DNA from: Beaufortia kweichowensis | Lineage: Eukaryota > Chordata > Actinopteri > Cypriniformes > Gastromyzontidae | Reading direction: 5' to 3' | NCBI GenBank assembly: GCA_019155185.1 | Contig: CM032802.1 | Span: 9,772,501 to 9,836,500 of the forward strand | DNA: 64,000 nucleotides | In this document: positions 50,201 through 58,432 of the stretch, piece by piece | Position numbering within the stretch: the first letter of the stretch is position 1 | Layout: every line of letters begins with the position of its first letter | Position numbers and translations under genes: made by a program | Notes under the pieces: model-generated | Databases searched by the model: none | What the model was told of the DNA's origin: nothing | Seen by the model: the letters and a program-made list of their open reading frames with translations, nothing else

Positions 50201-51545
50201 GACCCCTATGGCTAAGGGGTGGTGTATGAAAGGGCCCGAGGCTAAGAGCAGTCAGTCAGGGTCCTTTAATAAAGCAGGAGGCTAAACTAAAAGCACCAGA
50301 GGGGGTTTCACAAACACATTCTAAAACACACACACACGCAACCACTACACTACATCAAGGCATCTACCTTCCCCTCATCTTTTATATGACAACAACATAC
50401 GCATTAGCAACTCTTACCATGACATAATGGCGCTGCATCTCTGTCTTCTCATTGGCCAGTTTGTCGTACTCCACTTTAAGACTGTGATGAAACAAAAATA
50501 TCAGTTACAACATGACCTTTTTATCACTGCTTATAAACACAAACAAAATGAACTCATATCTTACAACACTTCATTGCAAAATAAAAAAATTCAAATTAAA
50601 CACTGATTACATTTGTTTTTGTTCTCGTTGCCTCTGAATATAACACATTTTGTCCAAACTGTAATTTACAAGCTATTTACAAGCATATAACTGTAAATTA
50701 TTACCTGTGATACTGGGCTTGCAGGAACTGAAATTCGTCTTTGATCCTGTCGCAGGACTCTGCCACTGTGAATTTGAAGCCTGGCTGACCAGGCTGGTGG
50801 GGCGCCTGAAAGACAGCCATCACATCAATCAAACTCAATTACATCCTCAGAGAACCAAATTTGTTTTCCACCGACTGCAGAGCGAGGCTCTAATGCATTC
50901 TGGGCCCTGGGAGAGCGGCTCTAATATTTCAGCCCGAATGAGGGCTGGTGTGACATCAACGCTACAGTGACATCTGGGAGATAGCTGGAGCACCGGTAGC
51001 ATTCTGACAAAAGAGGCAGGGGAATCTTTACAGTTCTGAGTCTGCCTGAAGGGGCAGCCGTTTTAGTGCTTCACATAAACACCAGTGGGAGAAATGGGGT
51101 CGCCTCGCTTGGATGAGTCCGAGCGTGCCAAACTGCGCCTATATAAATGCTGTTGTTCTCGCTCTCCCTCTCTTTTCTATTTTTAGTTTGAACCAGGTGC
51201 TCGTGGAAAGACGAAATTTTTGATAACAGCAAACAAACATGTTTATTAAAAATCATTAACAGAATTCTTTACCATGCAACATTCACTAATTAATTACCAA
51301 AAGGTGTTTTGTTTTTATTTATTTTTCACCAATTTAAATGTGCTTTCCAATCGCCCTGCTCTTTCACTTCAAAGCATCATCACAGACACAGGGACCAGGG
51401 TGCACATCAAACACATAAGGATGTCGTTCGTCATGGACGGACGGCTGTGCCCTTGCTCTCCAGCTAAACTGATGCAGATGTAGCAATTATGTTCTATATC
51501 AGTTCAAGATGCACAACTTACCGGATGCCGGCCCTGTGGATACAT
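32137..51545 (-). CDS. tle3: TLE3-type Groucho transcriptional corepressor, 20 coding exons, 752 aa
   Basis: Groucho/TLE proteins do not bind DNA themselves. In the nucleus they are recruited by TCF/LEF, RUNX, HES (WRPW motif) and eh1-motif factors and repress transcription. Twenty exons, all with GT donors and AG acceptors and compatible phases, total 2,259 nt (752 codons plus TAG). Approximate residues: Q/tetramerisation domain 9-124, GP region 125-192, CcN region 193-262 with KKRK at 222-225 and an acidic serine stretch at 236-244, Ser/Pro region 253-425, WD40 propeller 427-752 with WD pairs at 492, 539, 583 and 625. The exon 1 ATG has A at -3 and opens the family's usual start MYPQGRHP. 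As remembered, mammalian TLE3 is about 772 aa; this copy is shorter mainly in the Ser/Pro region. TLE3 is preferred over TLE1/2/4 because of the GP region ([11 protein letters not shown]), LRTPLSY, SPM and [10 protein letters not shown] segments. Fish paralogue a or b is not resolved. Introns 2, 5, 9, 10, 11, 12, 13, 14 and 16-19 (88-618 nt) show only splice signals. Confidence 0.95.
32613..32689 (-). CDS. tle3: tle3 exon 19 (residues 692-717, WD40 blade)
   Basis: 77 nt, acceptor TTGACAAG, donor CCAG|GTACAG. It encodes [20 protein letters not shown] and GASIFQ, typical of all TLE proteins. Confidence 0.96.
32953..33103 (-). CDS. tle3: tle3 exon 18 (residues 642-692, WD40 blade)
   Basis: 151 nt, acceptor AAATGCAG, donor TGTG|GTAAGA. 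It encodes [20 protein letters not shown] and [19 protein letters not shown]. It leaves one base of a Gly codon. Confidence 0.97.
33193..33340 (-). CDS. tle3: tle3 exon 17 (residues 592-641, WD40 blade)
   Basis: 148 nt, acceptor GCTTTGCAG, donor CAG|GTCTGA. It encodes [20 protein letters not shown] and [20 protein letters not shown] (WD at 625), part of the propeller face that in TLE1 binds eh1 and WRPW peptides. It is separated from exon 16 by only 93 nt. Confidence 0.97.
33434..33681 (-). CDS. tle3: tle3 exon 16 (residues 510-592, WD40 blades)
   Basis: 248 nt, acceptor TTCAACAG, donor GTCAG|GTGGGC. It holds two WD40 units, LTIWDLASQ (WD at 539) and IAVWDLHNQ (WD at 583), and begins [15 protein letters not shown]. 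It ends two bases into an Arg codon. Confidence 0.97.
33889..33930 (+). repeat. Fragment resembling a common fish repeat, intron 15
   Basis: TTTTAAAGGAATAGTTTC then AAAAGTGAAAG resembles the 5' edge of the fish repeat remembered as TTAAAGGAATAGTTCACCC. The rest of intron 15 shows nothing recognisable. Confidence 0.3.
34052..34301 (-). CDS. tle3: tle3 exon 15 (residues 426-509, start of WD40 propeller)
   Basis: 250 nt, acceptor TGTCTCAG, donor CTG|GTAAGG. It encodes [40 protein letters not shown] and a first WD40 unit ending VKIWDISQ (WD at 492-493). Confidence 0.97.
34512..34585 (-). CDS. tle3: tle3 exon 14 (residues 402-426, end of SP region)
   Basis: 74 nt, acceptor CGTTGCAG, donor AACC|GTAAGT. 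It encodes [20 protein letters not shown] and SGGK, plus two bases of Pro. It joins directly as SPM-AGFEH, so the VSFGAV-like residues remembered at this point in mammalian TLE3 are absent. Confidence 0.93.
35158..35321 (-). CDS. tle3: tle3 exon 13 (residues 347-401, SP region)
   Basis: 164 nt, acceptor GTTTTCAG, donor ATG|GTGAGT. It encodes [40 protein letters not shown] and MS, then six Ala (residues 390-395) and YGRSPM. The alanine run is shorter than in mammals as remembered. Reading past the donor stays open for about 20 codons, but the splice junction to exon 14 is clear. Confidence 0.94.
35646..35775 (-). CDS. tle3: tle3 exon 12 (residues 304-347, SP region)
   Basis: 130 nt, acceptor ATCTGCAG, donor CTGG|GTGAGT. 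It encodes [20 protein letters not shown], then [20 protein letters not shown] and EAL. Against the remembered mammalian sequence, the end (KPPMEAL rather than KPPGMDPIGIM) is divergent and shorter. Confidence 0.95.
36394..36546 (-). CDS. tle3: tle3 exon 11 (residues 253-303, CcN/SP region)
   Basis: 153 nt in phase 0, acceptor GTAATAG, donor CAT|GTAAGG. It encodes [20 protein letters not shown] and [19 protein letters not shown]. The TPR and SPP motifs suit the proline-directed kinase sites known for this region of Groucho proteins. Confidence 0.95.
36876..36926 (-). CDS. tle3: tle3 exon 10 (residues 236-252, CcN acidic patch)
   Basis: 51 nt in phase 0 encoding [17 protein letters not shown]. 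The acidic Ser context fits the casein kinase 2 site described for Groucho CcN regions. Acceptor TTTTCAG, donor GAG|GTAAGA. It is only 88 nt from exon 9. Confidence 0.96.
37015..37137 (-). CDS. tle3: tle3 exon 9 (residues 195-235, CcN region with NLS)
   Basis: 123 nt in phase 0, acceptor TTCTCCCCAG, donor TAT|GTGAGT. It encodes [20 protein letters not shown], then the basic cluster KKRK at residues 222-225, the family's nuclear localisation signal, and SMSRY. Confidence 0.96.
37138..39083 (-). other. tle3: tle3 intron 8
   Basis: 1,946 nt between the microexon and exon 9, including the enhancer candidate at 38.09-38.65 kb. Donor GTGAGT, acceptor TTCTCCCCAG. Confidence 0.8.
38090..38650. promoter_or_regulatory. 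Candidate conserved enhancer in intron 8
   Basis: Complex, repeat-free sequence with CpGs and dense factor-like sites: AP-1 TGACTCA at 38093-38099, a GAGTCA half at 38108-38113, TTATCGCGG, and AATTGTGATAAAATTATAG followed by GAGCTAATC. It lies just beyond the microexon in transcription order. Function is inferred from composition only. Confidence 0.35.
39084..39091 (-). CDS. tle3: tle3 exon 8, 8-nt microexon (residues 192-194)
   Basis: The coding strand reads CTGACTACAG|AGAGTACG|GTGAGT. The 8 nt complete the Glu codon left open by exon 7 and add Ser-Thr, giving HREST-NNS across the junctions. Exon 7 ends one base into a codon and exon 9 starts in phase 0, so an insert of 2 mod 3 is required. 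This is the only site seen in the roughly 2.7 kb between them with an acceptor, a strong donor and a family-like residue string. RNA evidence is not available here. Confidence 0.85.
39092..39875 (-). other. tle3: tle3 intron 7
   Basis: 784 nt between exon 7 and the microexon. It contains the inverted-repeat element at 39384-39574; otherwise AT-rich. Confidence 0.8.
39384..39574. mobile_element. Inverted-repeat element in tle3 intron 7
   Basis: Left AAAAGTGAATGTTAACC and the reverse complement of the right end, AAAAGTGAATGGTGCAC, share about 14 of 17 positions. The interior (CATAAAAGAACTCCATAAAG) resembles a known fish repeat as remembered. It sits in intron 7, about 290 bp before the microexon in transcription order. 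Confidence 0.45.
39876..40077 (-). CDS. tle3: tle3 exon 7 (residues 125-192, GP region)
   Basis: 202 nt encoding [15 protein letters not shown], then a Gly/Pro-rich run ([18 protein letters not shown]) and [13 protein letters not shown]. The GP region binds histone deacetylase in this family. The acceptor sits in four consecutive CAG triplets, so the exact boundary, and one Gln, is ambiguous by 3 nt steps. The boundary given leaves three Gln, as in mammalian TLE3. Donor AGAG|GTAAAG leaves one base of a Glu codon. Confidence 0.93.
40078..43891 (-). other. tle3: tle3 intron 6
   Basis: 3,814 nt. Contains the GT microsatellite and a B-box-like minus-strand GGTTCAAATCC at 41321-41331 without a matching A box. 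41.0-41.8 kb has complex sequence with CTCATTAGAG and TCTAATATGCATGG and might include regulatory DNA. Confidence 0.88.
40639..40660. repeat. (GT)n microsatellite in intron 6
   Basis: About 11 GT units. Confidence 0.97.
43892..43966 (-). CDS. tle3: tle3 exon 6 (residues 100-124, end of Q domain)
   Basis: 75 nt in phase 0. It encodes a His-Gln-Gln-Gln start, then [20 protein letters not shown] and Gly, closing the Q domain. Acceptor TTTGCAG, donor GGG|GTACGT. The intron between exons 5 and 6 is only 143 nt. Confidence 0.96.
44110..44172 (-). CDS. tle3: tle3 exon 5 (residues 79-99, Q domain)
   Basis: 63 nt in phase 0 encoding [20 protein letters not shown] and a final Glu, the second half of the Q-domain coiled coil. 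Acceptor CCAG, donor GAG|GTGAGC. Confidence 0.96.
45092..45105. promoter_or_regulatory. RFX X-box-like site in intron 4
   Basis: GTTTCCATGGCAAC, a single mismatch from the palindromic X-box, 42 bp from an octamer site in the same repeat-free stretch. Confidence 0.5.
45148..45155 (+). promoter_or_regulatory. Octamer (POU) site in intron 4
   Basis: ATGCAAAT, the exact octamer, preceded by TCATT in the enhancer-like stretch of intron 4. Confidence 0.4.
45866..46006. mobile_element. Fold-back element (MITE-like) in tle3 intron 4
   Basis: GTCCTATGGTGTGACA near 45869 is matched by TGTCACACCATAGGAC ending near 46006, a perfect 16-bp inverted repeat, with weaker pairing further in (TAGCTAACA against AGCAAACA). 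The interior is AT-rich without an ORF. Could be a MITE or a simple palindrome. Confidence 0.5.
48791..48835 (-). CDS. tle3: tle3 exon 4 (residues 64-78, Q domain)
   Basis: 45 nt in phase 0 encoding [15 protein letters not shown], a near-invariant TLE segment. The acceptor has a strong pyrimidine tract (CCTTTTTTCCAG on the coding strand) and the donor is CAG|GTATGT. Confidence 0.96.
48836..50417 (-). other. tle3: tle3 intron 3
   Basis: 1,582 nt. AT-rich around 49.0-49.55 kb, with a small tandem-like run of CTGTTAAT near 49240-49285 and purine-rich DNA at 50130-50180. Otherwise nothing recognised. Confidence 0.9.
50418..50481 (-). CDS. tle3: tle3 exon 3 (residues 42-63, Q domain)
   Basis: 64 nt, acceptor CACAG and donor ATG|GTAAGA. 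It encodes [20 protein letters not shown] and a final Met, part of the coiled-coil Q domain used for tetramerisation and TCF/LEF binding in this family. Phase and length match the TLE pattern. Confidence 0.95.
50705..50805 (-). CDS. tle3: tle3 exon 2 (residues 9-42, Q domain)
   Basis: 101 nt between a TTTCAG acceptor and a CACAG|GTAATA donor. It encodes [17 protein letters not shown] and the start of the glutamine-rich oligomerisation helix ([11 protein letters not shown]). It ends with two bases of a Ser codon completed by exon 3. Confidence 0.95.
50806..51521 (-). other. tle3: tle3 intron 1
   Basis: 716 nt, GTAAGT to TTTCAG. Contains CTATATAAATGC on the plus strand near 51137. No repeat recognised. 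Confidence 0.9.
51522..51545 (-). CDS. tle3: tle3 coding exon 1 (residues 1-8)
   Basis: The coding part is 24 nt and encodes MYPQGRHP, the invariant TLE N-terminus, followed by the donor CCG|GTAAGT in phase 0. The start context is TTTCAAG before ATG, with A at -3. The exon probably continues upstream as 5' UTR, but the leader was not traced by splicing evidence. Confidence 0.93.
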
Positions 51546-52640
51546 CTTGAAATGTATCCTTTATTTATTGGAGCTCTGTTTGGTGGGGGTGTCCACTGTA
51601 CCCGACAAAACAATCCGCCGGACACGAAGCCCACTGGACGCTCGGGGGGAAAATCCTCCTGCTCTCAGATCTCTGCTGCTCGATCCCTTTTCCCTCTTCG
51701 CGCAAACAATAAAAAACAAACAAACAGACGTGAGAACGTTACATTCAAACACGGGATCATAATGACGGCTTGAAACTCAATAACTTGCGGTTGACAACAG
51801 GACGCGGGAAGAGTTTTACGAGCGCGTTTATAACATATTCTCACGTGCACACATAAAAACTCGCTTTATTGATGGAAGGGAAAAAAAAAAAATAAAATCA
51901 CACTAACCTGCCGAGCGCTACTTAACGCTGTAATGTTGTTTGCCAGCGCTGGCTGGGAATTTCTACAAGCTCTTAAGCTAATGATCGGGCTTGAACAATC
52001 AGCACTATATACTTACTAGACTTGGATAAACATAGAAACCCCAATATACCAAGCGCTCAAGCGAAGCGTAATTTCTCCTTCTAAAACTGAAATACAACAT
52101 GCTCCTTTATTTTGTTTGACATATGGTTTCTGACAAGACTACATCTGGGTCTTTGTATTTAATGGAATAAGAAGCTCGCGAATAAGTCTGCAAAGTGATG
52201 ACTTCAGTCTCGGTTGGATAACAAGCTATTGTCGCTAGCTAACCTGCTAGCCCATCGTACCTGTCTTTGTGCGTCCGAACTGCCGATTCGCCTCCACCGT
52301 TTCAGCAACTGCAAATAACTTCTGACATGTAAATCACCGCTTTAATTTCTTACTCGAGGTGAAGAAACGGTTCCCGATGAGCGCAAACGGCGACCAACAT
52401 CTCCCGTGCGCTCTCTCTCTATCAAAATAGACGACTCGAGGAGAGTCGGTCTCTCCGAGCGCAGGTCCGATAATAAACGCCAAACTCCACGGCACGGAAA
52501 ACGTCCGCGTAATCCCCAGAAAACACTGTCAAAAAATGTACTTCCGATTTTGAAGAGGTTTGAAAGGTTTAAAAGTGTAACGTTGTACTTCTTCGTCGCT
52601 CGAGCATTTCCCCTTCGTCCAGCAATGCAACCCTGTGCCA
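51546..52640 (-). other. tle3: Probable 5' leader region of tle3
   Basis: No convincing splice acceptor directly precedes the start codon (the coding strand reads GGATACATTTCAAG|ATG), so coding exon 1 probably extends into a long unspliced leader reaching the CpG-rich promoter. Long leaders are known for TLE genes. The transcription start is inferred, not seen. An upstream ORF lies in the last 210 nt. Confidence 0.45.
51561..51752 (-). other. Upstream ORF in the tle3 leader (63 codons)
   Basis: An ATG-initiated frame on the coding strand starts MFECNVLTSVCLFF and stops 15 nt before the tle3 ATG. No family is recognised. If the leader is transcribed through here it could reduce initiation at the main start, but a random short frame is equally possible. 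Confidence 0.3.
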
Positions 52641-52810
52641 CACACAGACAGTCTACTGACACGAGGGCTGAGCCGCCGCGAGAGCACATCTTTCTGACCA
52701 ATCGGCTGAAAGAACGGAGAGTCTTGCCTTGCCGTCCAATTGCAGGACCGCGTCCCCACGTGGGGACTGCACCCTGATGCATGACATCATGCTCGCCATT
52801 TTAGATCAGA
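52250..52810 (-). promoter_or_regulatory. tle3: CpG-rich promoter of tle3
   Basis: Dense CpG compared with the AT-rich surroundings, especially 52340-52700. It contains CCAAT boxes at 52698-52702 and 52736-52740, a perfect 14-bp palindrome with a CACGTG E-box at 52753-52766, a CRE-like TGACATCA at 52782-52789, and a YY1-like minus-strand AAAATGGCGAGC near 52791-52802. No TATA box is obvious. It lies about 0.7-1.3 kb before the start codon, as expected for a TLE promoter. Confidence 0.65.
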
Positions 52811-53439
52811 ACAGGTAGCTTGCAATGCAGTCACTGAACATTTCTAGGTATTTCTAAACAAAGTGGAGCCATGTCACTGCGAATGTCTTTGTTTTCGAGA
52901 TCTAATGCAGCAGTATCAGTCGCCACAGAAATAGACAGCATGTGTTACGATCGCATTATTATTTTGTTTCTATTCTGTTAAAACGTCAGATGTTTACGTA
53001 CAATCACATATTATTCCGCCTTCATTTAAAAATATAAAGAAAGTAACAAAACGTGAATGTCGGATGTACAATAGGTGAATAAACATCTATGATAACATCC
53101 AGTTAATATGTGTTGTGTTGTTGTGTACAGTTGGCTCAAAGATAAATAATATACGTAGTACTATAAAACATGACATTTTCATTCATCTAACTAAGAGTAC
53201 TTTGTGAAGATTTCTTATTTCATCGCATTTAAAGATGCACGTCCCTATTCGTGTTTATAAATCGCACAACGTTTCCGGTTTTCTCCAGCCAGCGCTACGA
53301 TAATAATATAATTTTGCAGCGCAACGTGTACATCTATAAGAATATGACTTATCATCAAGATGGACAGATAGCTAGCGCTGGGAATAAGATGATTGTTCAG
53401 GTTTGATCTCCGTGCACGACGGCCATGTCTGAGCTCCGG

Positions 53440-53560
53440 AGAAGCGCCCAATCCTGTGCCGTTTCTTCCGTTGGACCCACGTGGGATCCCTTTGCGGCTT
53501 TACAGCCTCGCGCCCAATCACGAAGTAGCAGTCATGTTCTCTCCGCTGCAATTGGACGGT
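53440..53560. promoter_or_regulatory. Second CCAAT/E-box promoter-like cluster
   Basis: Three CCAAT boxes (53448-53452 and 53514-53518 on plus, 53551-53555 as ATTGG) surround a CACGTG at 53478-53483 in a short CpG-rich stretch. The architecture repeats that of the tle3 promoter 0.7 kb away. It could be an alternative tle3 start or the promoter of a divergent plus-strand non-coding RNA. Function is inferred. Confidence 0.4.
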
Positions 53561-55756
53561 AAAGGTTAAGGCTGTCATTCAAGAAGGCTCGTTGTCAATC
53601 AATACCACGCGGGGTCAAGCGCTGACAAATGCCTGTGCTTCTCGCTCTTCTGCCCGTGAATAGTGCCTGGAATGGCTGCTTAATTAGCTTCGAATGGCTT
53701 TTCTTTCCAGTTCAAACAATCTGTTACTACCACGTGGTAATGAGAGCCTTACATAAAACAAAGGAGCAAAGGAGCATGCAAACACTTAATAACATAAAAA
53801 AAATCCCTTCACTCATAATCACATGTTACCCACGTACCAATAAAGTCATATTAATGTCATCAACGTTTCTGTAAACCGAGGGACTTTAATGGTTATTAAA
53901 AGATTTCGATTTTAATACAGACAATACAACGTCATCGCAGATGCACGACGAATATTTTTTTTCTTAAAAACGAAATCAAAGCGATGTGTTGGCTGATTAC
54001 CCTGTTCGTTTACAAACAAGTTCTAACTTGCTATTTAGACAGCAATTACCACCTTGTGATTAGCAAGTATAATATTGTATTGTTACCAACAAATATGTAA
54101 TACATTTTTTTTATGTTTTTATTGTATTTTATGAATTTTTCTATATTTCTGTGGTTGATCATTTATTCATGAATTTAAATACCAACATGGATGATCTATA
54201 ACATATAAACACCAGGGTGGTCTTTAAAAATTGCCATGAATTCGCTTAATGTTTATTTCAGGTCTGGGACTACTTAAAGCTTAGTGATGTGAAGATTGTA
54301 GTATTTATGGAGTGTGGTTTTGGTTTTGAATTGGGGGTGTCATGCAGTGGTTAGATCACTCTTGATTATGTCCATCCATTTGTGAAAAAAATCAGAAGGC
54401 GCTTATCTGTGTTGTGTCCTTTGGTTGAGAAAGAAGCAGAATGTGTGTGTTTGTATGTGTCAGAGTTGGCAGGCTAATCTCTCCCAGGCACCCCCCATCC
54501 TCCTCAATATAAAGTGCTTGGATTTAAAGCAACAAAAGACTAGGCCTAACCCCAGGGAGAAGGCCAGGGCCCCTCCACCCACGCAGACCTCCTCACTGTT
54601 TATTTACACGGAAACCCCAGCCACTGTGAAACTCCCACCCCCAGAATTTACACATGCCACTATTTGCAGAGGTGTTTTTAATTCTTCACTGAACAAGGAT
54701 AACCCGTCCCACTCTTAACCTGAGCTTCTGCCCAGTTCCCACACACCCACCTGACCCTTACACACACACACAGAACCTAAACGTGTGATTCACAACAAGC
54801 TGCCTGCACTTAAACTAACAACGTGTGTTCATATTTCAGTTATTTAGGCAATACTGTGTGTTTTGATGCTTCTCCCTCGAACATGCTGCCATTTGAAAAG
54901 AGACGTTATATATGGCTTTTCCCTGTTTTGGCTCAGCCATTGTTAAACATACAGCATAATTCCAGTTCATAAGGAGGCTATACATCTTGTGAGCTCCATT
55001 AATGCCTGTATGCTGAAAACAAGGCACAGATAAATTGTAGAAAGTGCAACAGCATCCATCACAATTCGATTGGTGCCTTATGCAGATTGCTCAGTATGTG
55101 GTCATTAACAGGACACACATAAAAAGCCAGGGTGAAATGTAAACTCTCAGTCCATAAATGAGTAATGTGTCACGCTCTCCACCATATTCAATCCCAGGTT
55201 CCTGCTCATAGAGCAGAAAATGGAGGGGCTTATTTTTGTGATGAGTGAGTATTGTGCTGCGGGACCGTCTCTAGGGTACTGACATGCTTGTGCTTTGGTA
55301 CCTAAAAGCCAGGAGAACAGAGAGCGCAATCACGAGCGCTCGCACACACGCATTCCAAGGCCACAATGGGCCCAGTGTGTGGTGAAGGGAATTGAATGGG
55401 CCACAGTGTATCAGGGTGACTCGTCAGGCTGTAATCAATGCAAACAGGATGAAAGGCCTTATCAAAAGGGACAAATGCAGACATGAACAGTGTCGCCAAA
55501 CAAAAAGGGATGGAGCCGTTGGCAGAGGCTCCGGTCCAGGCTGAATGCAGCCAGCAGTGGGGAAACAGAGCCAATTACTACTCTGAAATTCTAATTCTCT
55601 GACATCAACAGCCACTCATTGATATCTTGAGGCCTCAAGTACAGGCATTAGCGCAACATGCTGCAAGCAAACGGAAACGCATTCCATCTCTTTTCCACAT
55701 TCTGTGAGATAAAGATAACTAATGCTGAATTTTTTGTGTGTGATGTCACAATTCTA

Positions 55757-55830
55757 TATAATAATAACAACAATAATAATAGTTTATTATTATTACTATT
55801 GGCATTATTATAATAATAATAATAAATAAC
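55757..55830. repeat. Imperfect (TAA/ATT)n simple repeat
   Basis: Interrupted runs of ATAATAATAA and TTATTATTATT, low-complexity DNA. Confidence 0.9.
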
Positions 55831-57757
55831 AAAATAAATAAATTCTTAATTCTAAATTTTTTTTTCTATGGCTGTCACATGCTGTTGCAATAAACAATAT
55901 CATACCTCAATGTTTTGATTTTGCTTTGTGAAGATCTTGTTACGTGCAAGCATCTCACAGACACAGCTGCCTCACCAATTTGCAGGAACTGCCGAGGGTA
56001 AAGAGCTGGCAGAATGAACAGTAAAGATCCCCCCAAAACCTCTCAACCACAATGACCTCCTCACAGGGTTGTCGTAAAAATCAATAGCCCTGTCTACACT
56101 GGCTTTAGTAGAGGCCTAACGGCCACAGCGATGCCTCACACACACTCCCTCAAGCCTGCTAATATTTCACTACCAGTCAGATGGTCATTTTTTCCTCATT
56201 TGGACGGTCTGTTGAGAGTATATTCATATCCTCATGGCAAGGGTTAATGCTATTCAGACCGAGACAATAAAATGCTACAACGAGTCCCGTTTTGAGAACA
56301 CAGCCGCATTAATGACTATTGTGTGCGACGACTGACTCATCTGTCAAGAGGCTTGTATGCTCCCATTTACAAAGCCTCTCCTCCCCCATAATGGCAACGG
56401 CCATCATTTATTCCGCTCAGGCTGGCAGACTGTGTGATATCAAACCCTTGATGTCTGACCTCCTGTCAGGCATTCTTAGCTACAAAAAGCTACTGAAAGC
56501 CTCTCTTGTGCCATTGTTGATTAGCAATCCATTAATATAGAGCGCCCAGAAATCACACAGCTTCAGGTTAACCGCAAAGCAGAGATGATGGCACTCAAAA
56601 ATACGTTTTTGTCCTCCCGCTGAGCGATTTCTATTTTGCTGTAAACACGGACCCCTCCGTACTGCAATAAAGGGCCTCTGTTTTCACCCTTCAATTCTTG
56701 TTTTTTTCTCCAAGGCACATCTCACTCACACTAGTCCAGGGCAGTGCTGTCAGATAATTGCTAGCGACACCTACTTCGGCATTTACATCAATTTCACAAA
56801 GAGCTGCTAAAGTTCCCAGAGCTTTTTCTTTGAACTCCCAGAGCATGAAGCGCTCTGTCTCTGCTGGATTCGTTCTCTCTCATTAAAGCAGAGGGGGATT
56901 AGTAACTGGGAGGGAGACTTTAATAGGCCGTTGTGTCATTATTATTCCAGACTGATCAACAAGGACCTCTCACACACTACTGTCCTCTTATTGAAATCAT
57001 GTACTACCCCAACCATAACAGATTTTCTATTTCAACTGTCAATTTCAGAGTACTTTATTAGCATATTTAAATACAGACAATATTGACAAAGCATTCATAA
57101 TAAGAAAATAAAAGTGAGAGAAAAAGATGTAATAATACCACTACAAAATACACCAAGAAAAGGTAAAAAAAATGTAAAATAATCTTTTCATCCTATTTTC
57201 TTTAGGATCGTAAACCTTGTAAGTCATTAAACTATCATCAAAGGACAAACAACACAATGAGCTATAATTAAGGTGTAAAGTCACCACACCTAGAGGGTAC
57301 AGTGGAAAAGAGGAGGGGACAGATGATGTCTTCAGTATTTTAAATATGGTGGAAGCAGTTTTTCATACCCATCCCCCAAAACTTTTTGAAACATCATAGT
57401 TTATGTAAGGGGTGGGGGTAAAAATCCTCACAGATTAATCCGATTCTAATTAGATTCTGTCTCTCCCCCTCTCCTGTATTTTCACACAAACCAAGACTAT
57501 CTGTTGTACATCTGTGAAAGTCTCATTTCTTGTGGTAGCGGTTAGATATAATCAATGAAGTGTGATTGATGTAAGCTTTGTGCCTGACAGTTCTGTGATG
57601 AATCTAAGCAAAACTAATTGTCTGACAGATTTCTAGCGTGTGCGTGCGAGCGTATGTCTGTGAGCTCCAAGCTGCTGGGAGGAGAGACAGCCGAGCACAT
57701 TACGGGAACGTTGATGTGCATTATTTTGTAGATCACTTCAAGACTGCATGGAGATCT

Positions 57758-57771
57758 GTTGCCATGGGAAC
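57758..57771. promoter_or_regulatory. RFX X-box-like site, upstream
   Basis: GTTGCCATGGGAAC, a single mismatch from the palindromic X-box, about 5 kb upstream of the tle3 promoter. Confidence 0.5.
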
Positions 57772-58418
57772 TGAAAGCCCAGTGGATTGTGGGTCAATCA
57801 CAGGGAGACTTGTCTGAGCAGATAGAGGGGGAGTCGTGTGTCTGCAGCTGAAAACGTTACCCTCGGGGCAAGCTGCAGGTGGTTGACTGGGTCATCATGT
57901 CACCAATGTGCCAGAAACCGTAGCAGCACCTCTCAATATGTAAGCACAAAACAGAGGTGCTGTTATTTTTCTGTGCCAGCCAGTGGAGATGTGTCTTAAG
58001 ATGGACCCTGGACTTTAGAGGCCAGCGTGAGGGCTCTGTAGCCCATGTCTATTTTGAAATGCCCATCCCTTGCAACAAACAGCTTTAATGTGCTGTCTGC
58101 TTTCATAACTGCTGTCGCTGGATGTGATTCTATGCCAGGAGACTCACCGCGGGTATGGAGCACTGTCTGCATGTTGTTATTTTCTGCACGCTTGCTACTC
58201 GCTTCCAGAATGTCATATGCAGTGAATGCCATTATATTTGTTTCCCATTGTGCACATACACACATATATACTGGCATGCTATATCCAATAAAAATGTATG
58301 TTTATTTCATGACACATGTACATAAAGACTTAATAAAAACAAATAAGATTTATTTTCATAGCTTGGATTAAGAAAGCATTAGTCAAAACATAATCTCATT
58401 GTAAAATTACAGTACATA

Positions 58419-58432
58419 GTTGCCATGGTAAC
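58419..58432. promoter_or_regulatory. RFX X-box site (consensus match), upstream
   Basis: GTTGCCATGGTAAC fits GTNRCC-N0-3-RGYAAC with no mismatch. It is about 650 bp from the previous X-box-like site. Confidence 0.5.

Noticed and set aside
52342..52782. Open frames of 146 and 123 codons on opposite strands
   Set aside because: CpG-rich promoter DNA has few stop codons. Neither frame resembles a known protein.
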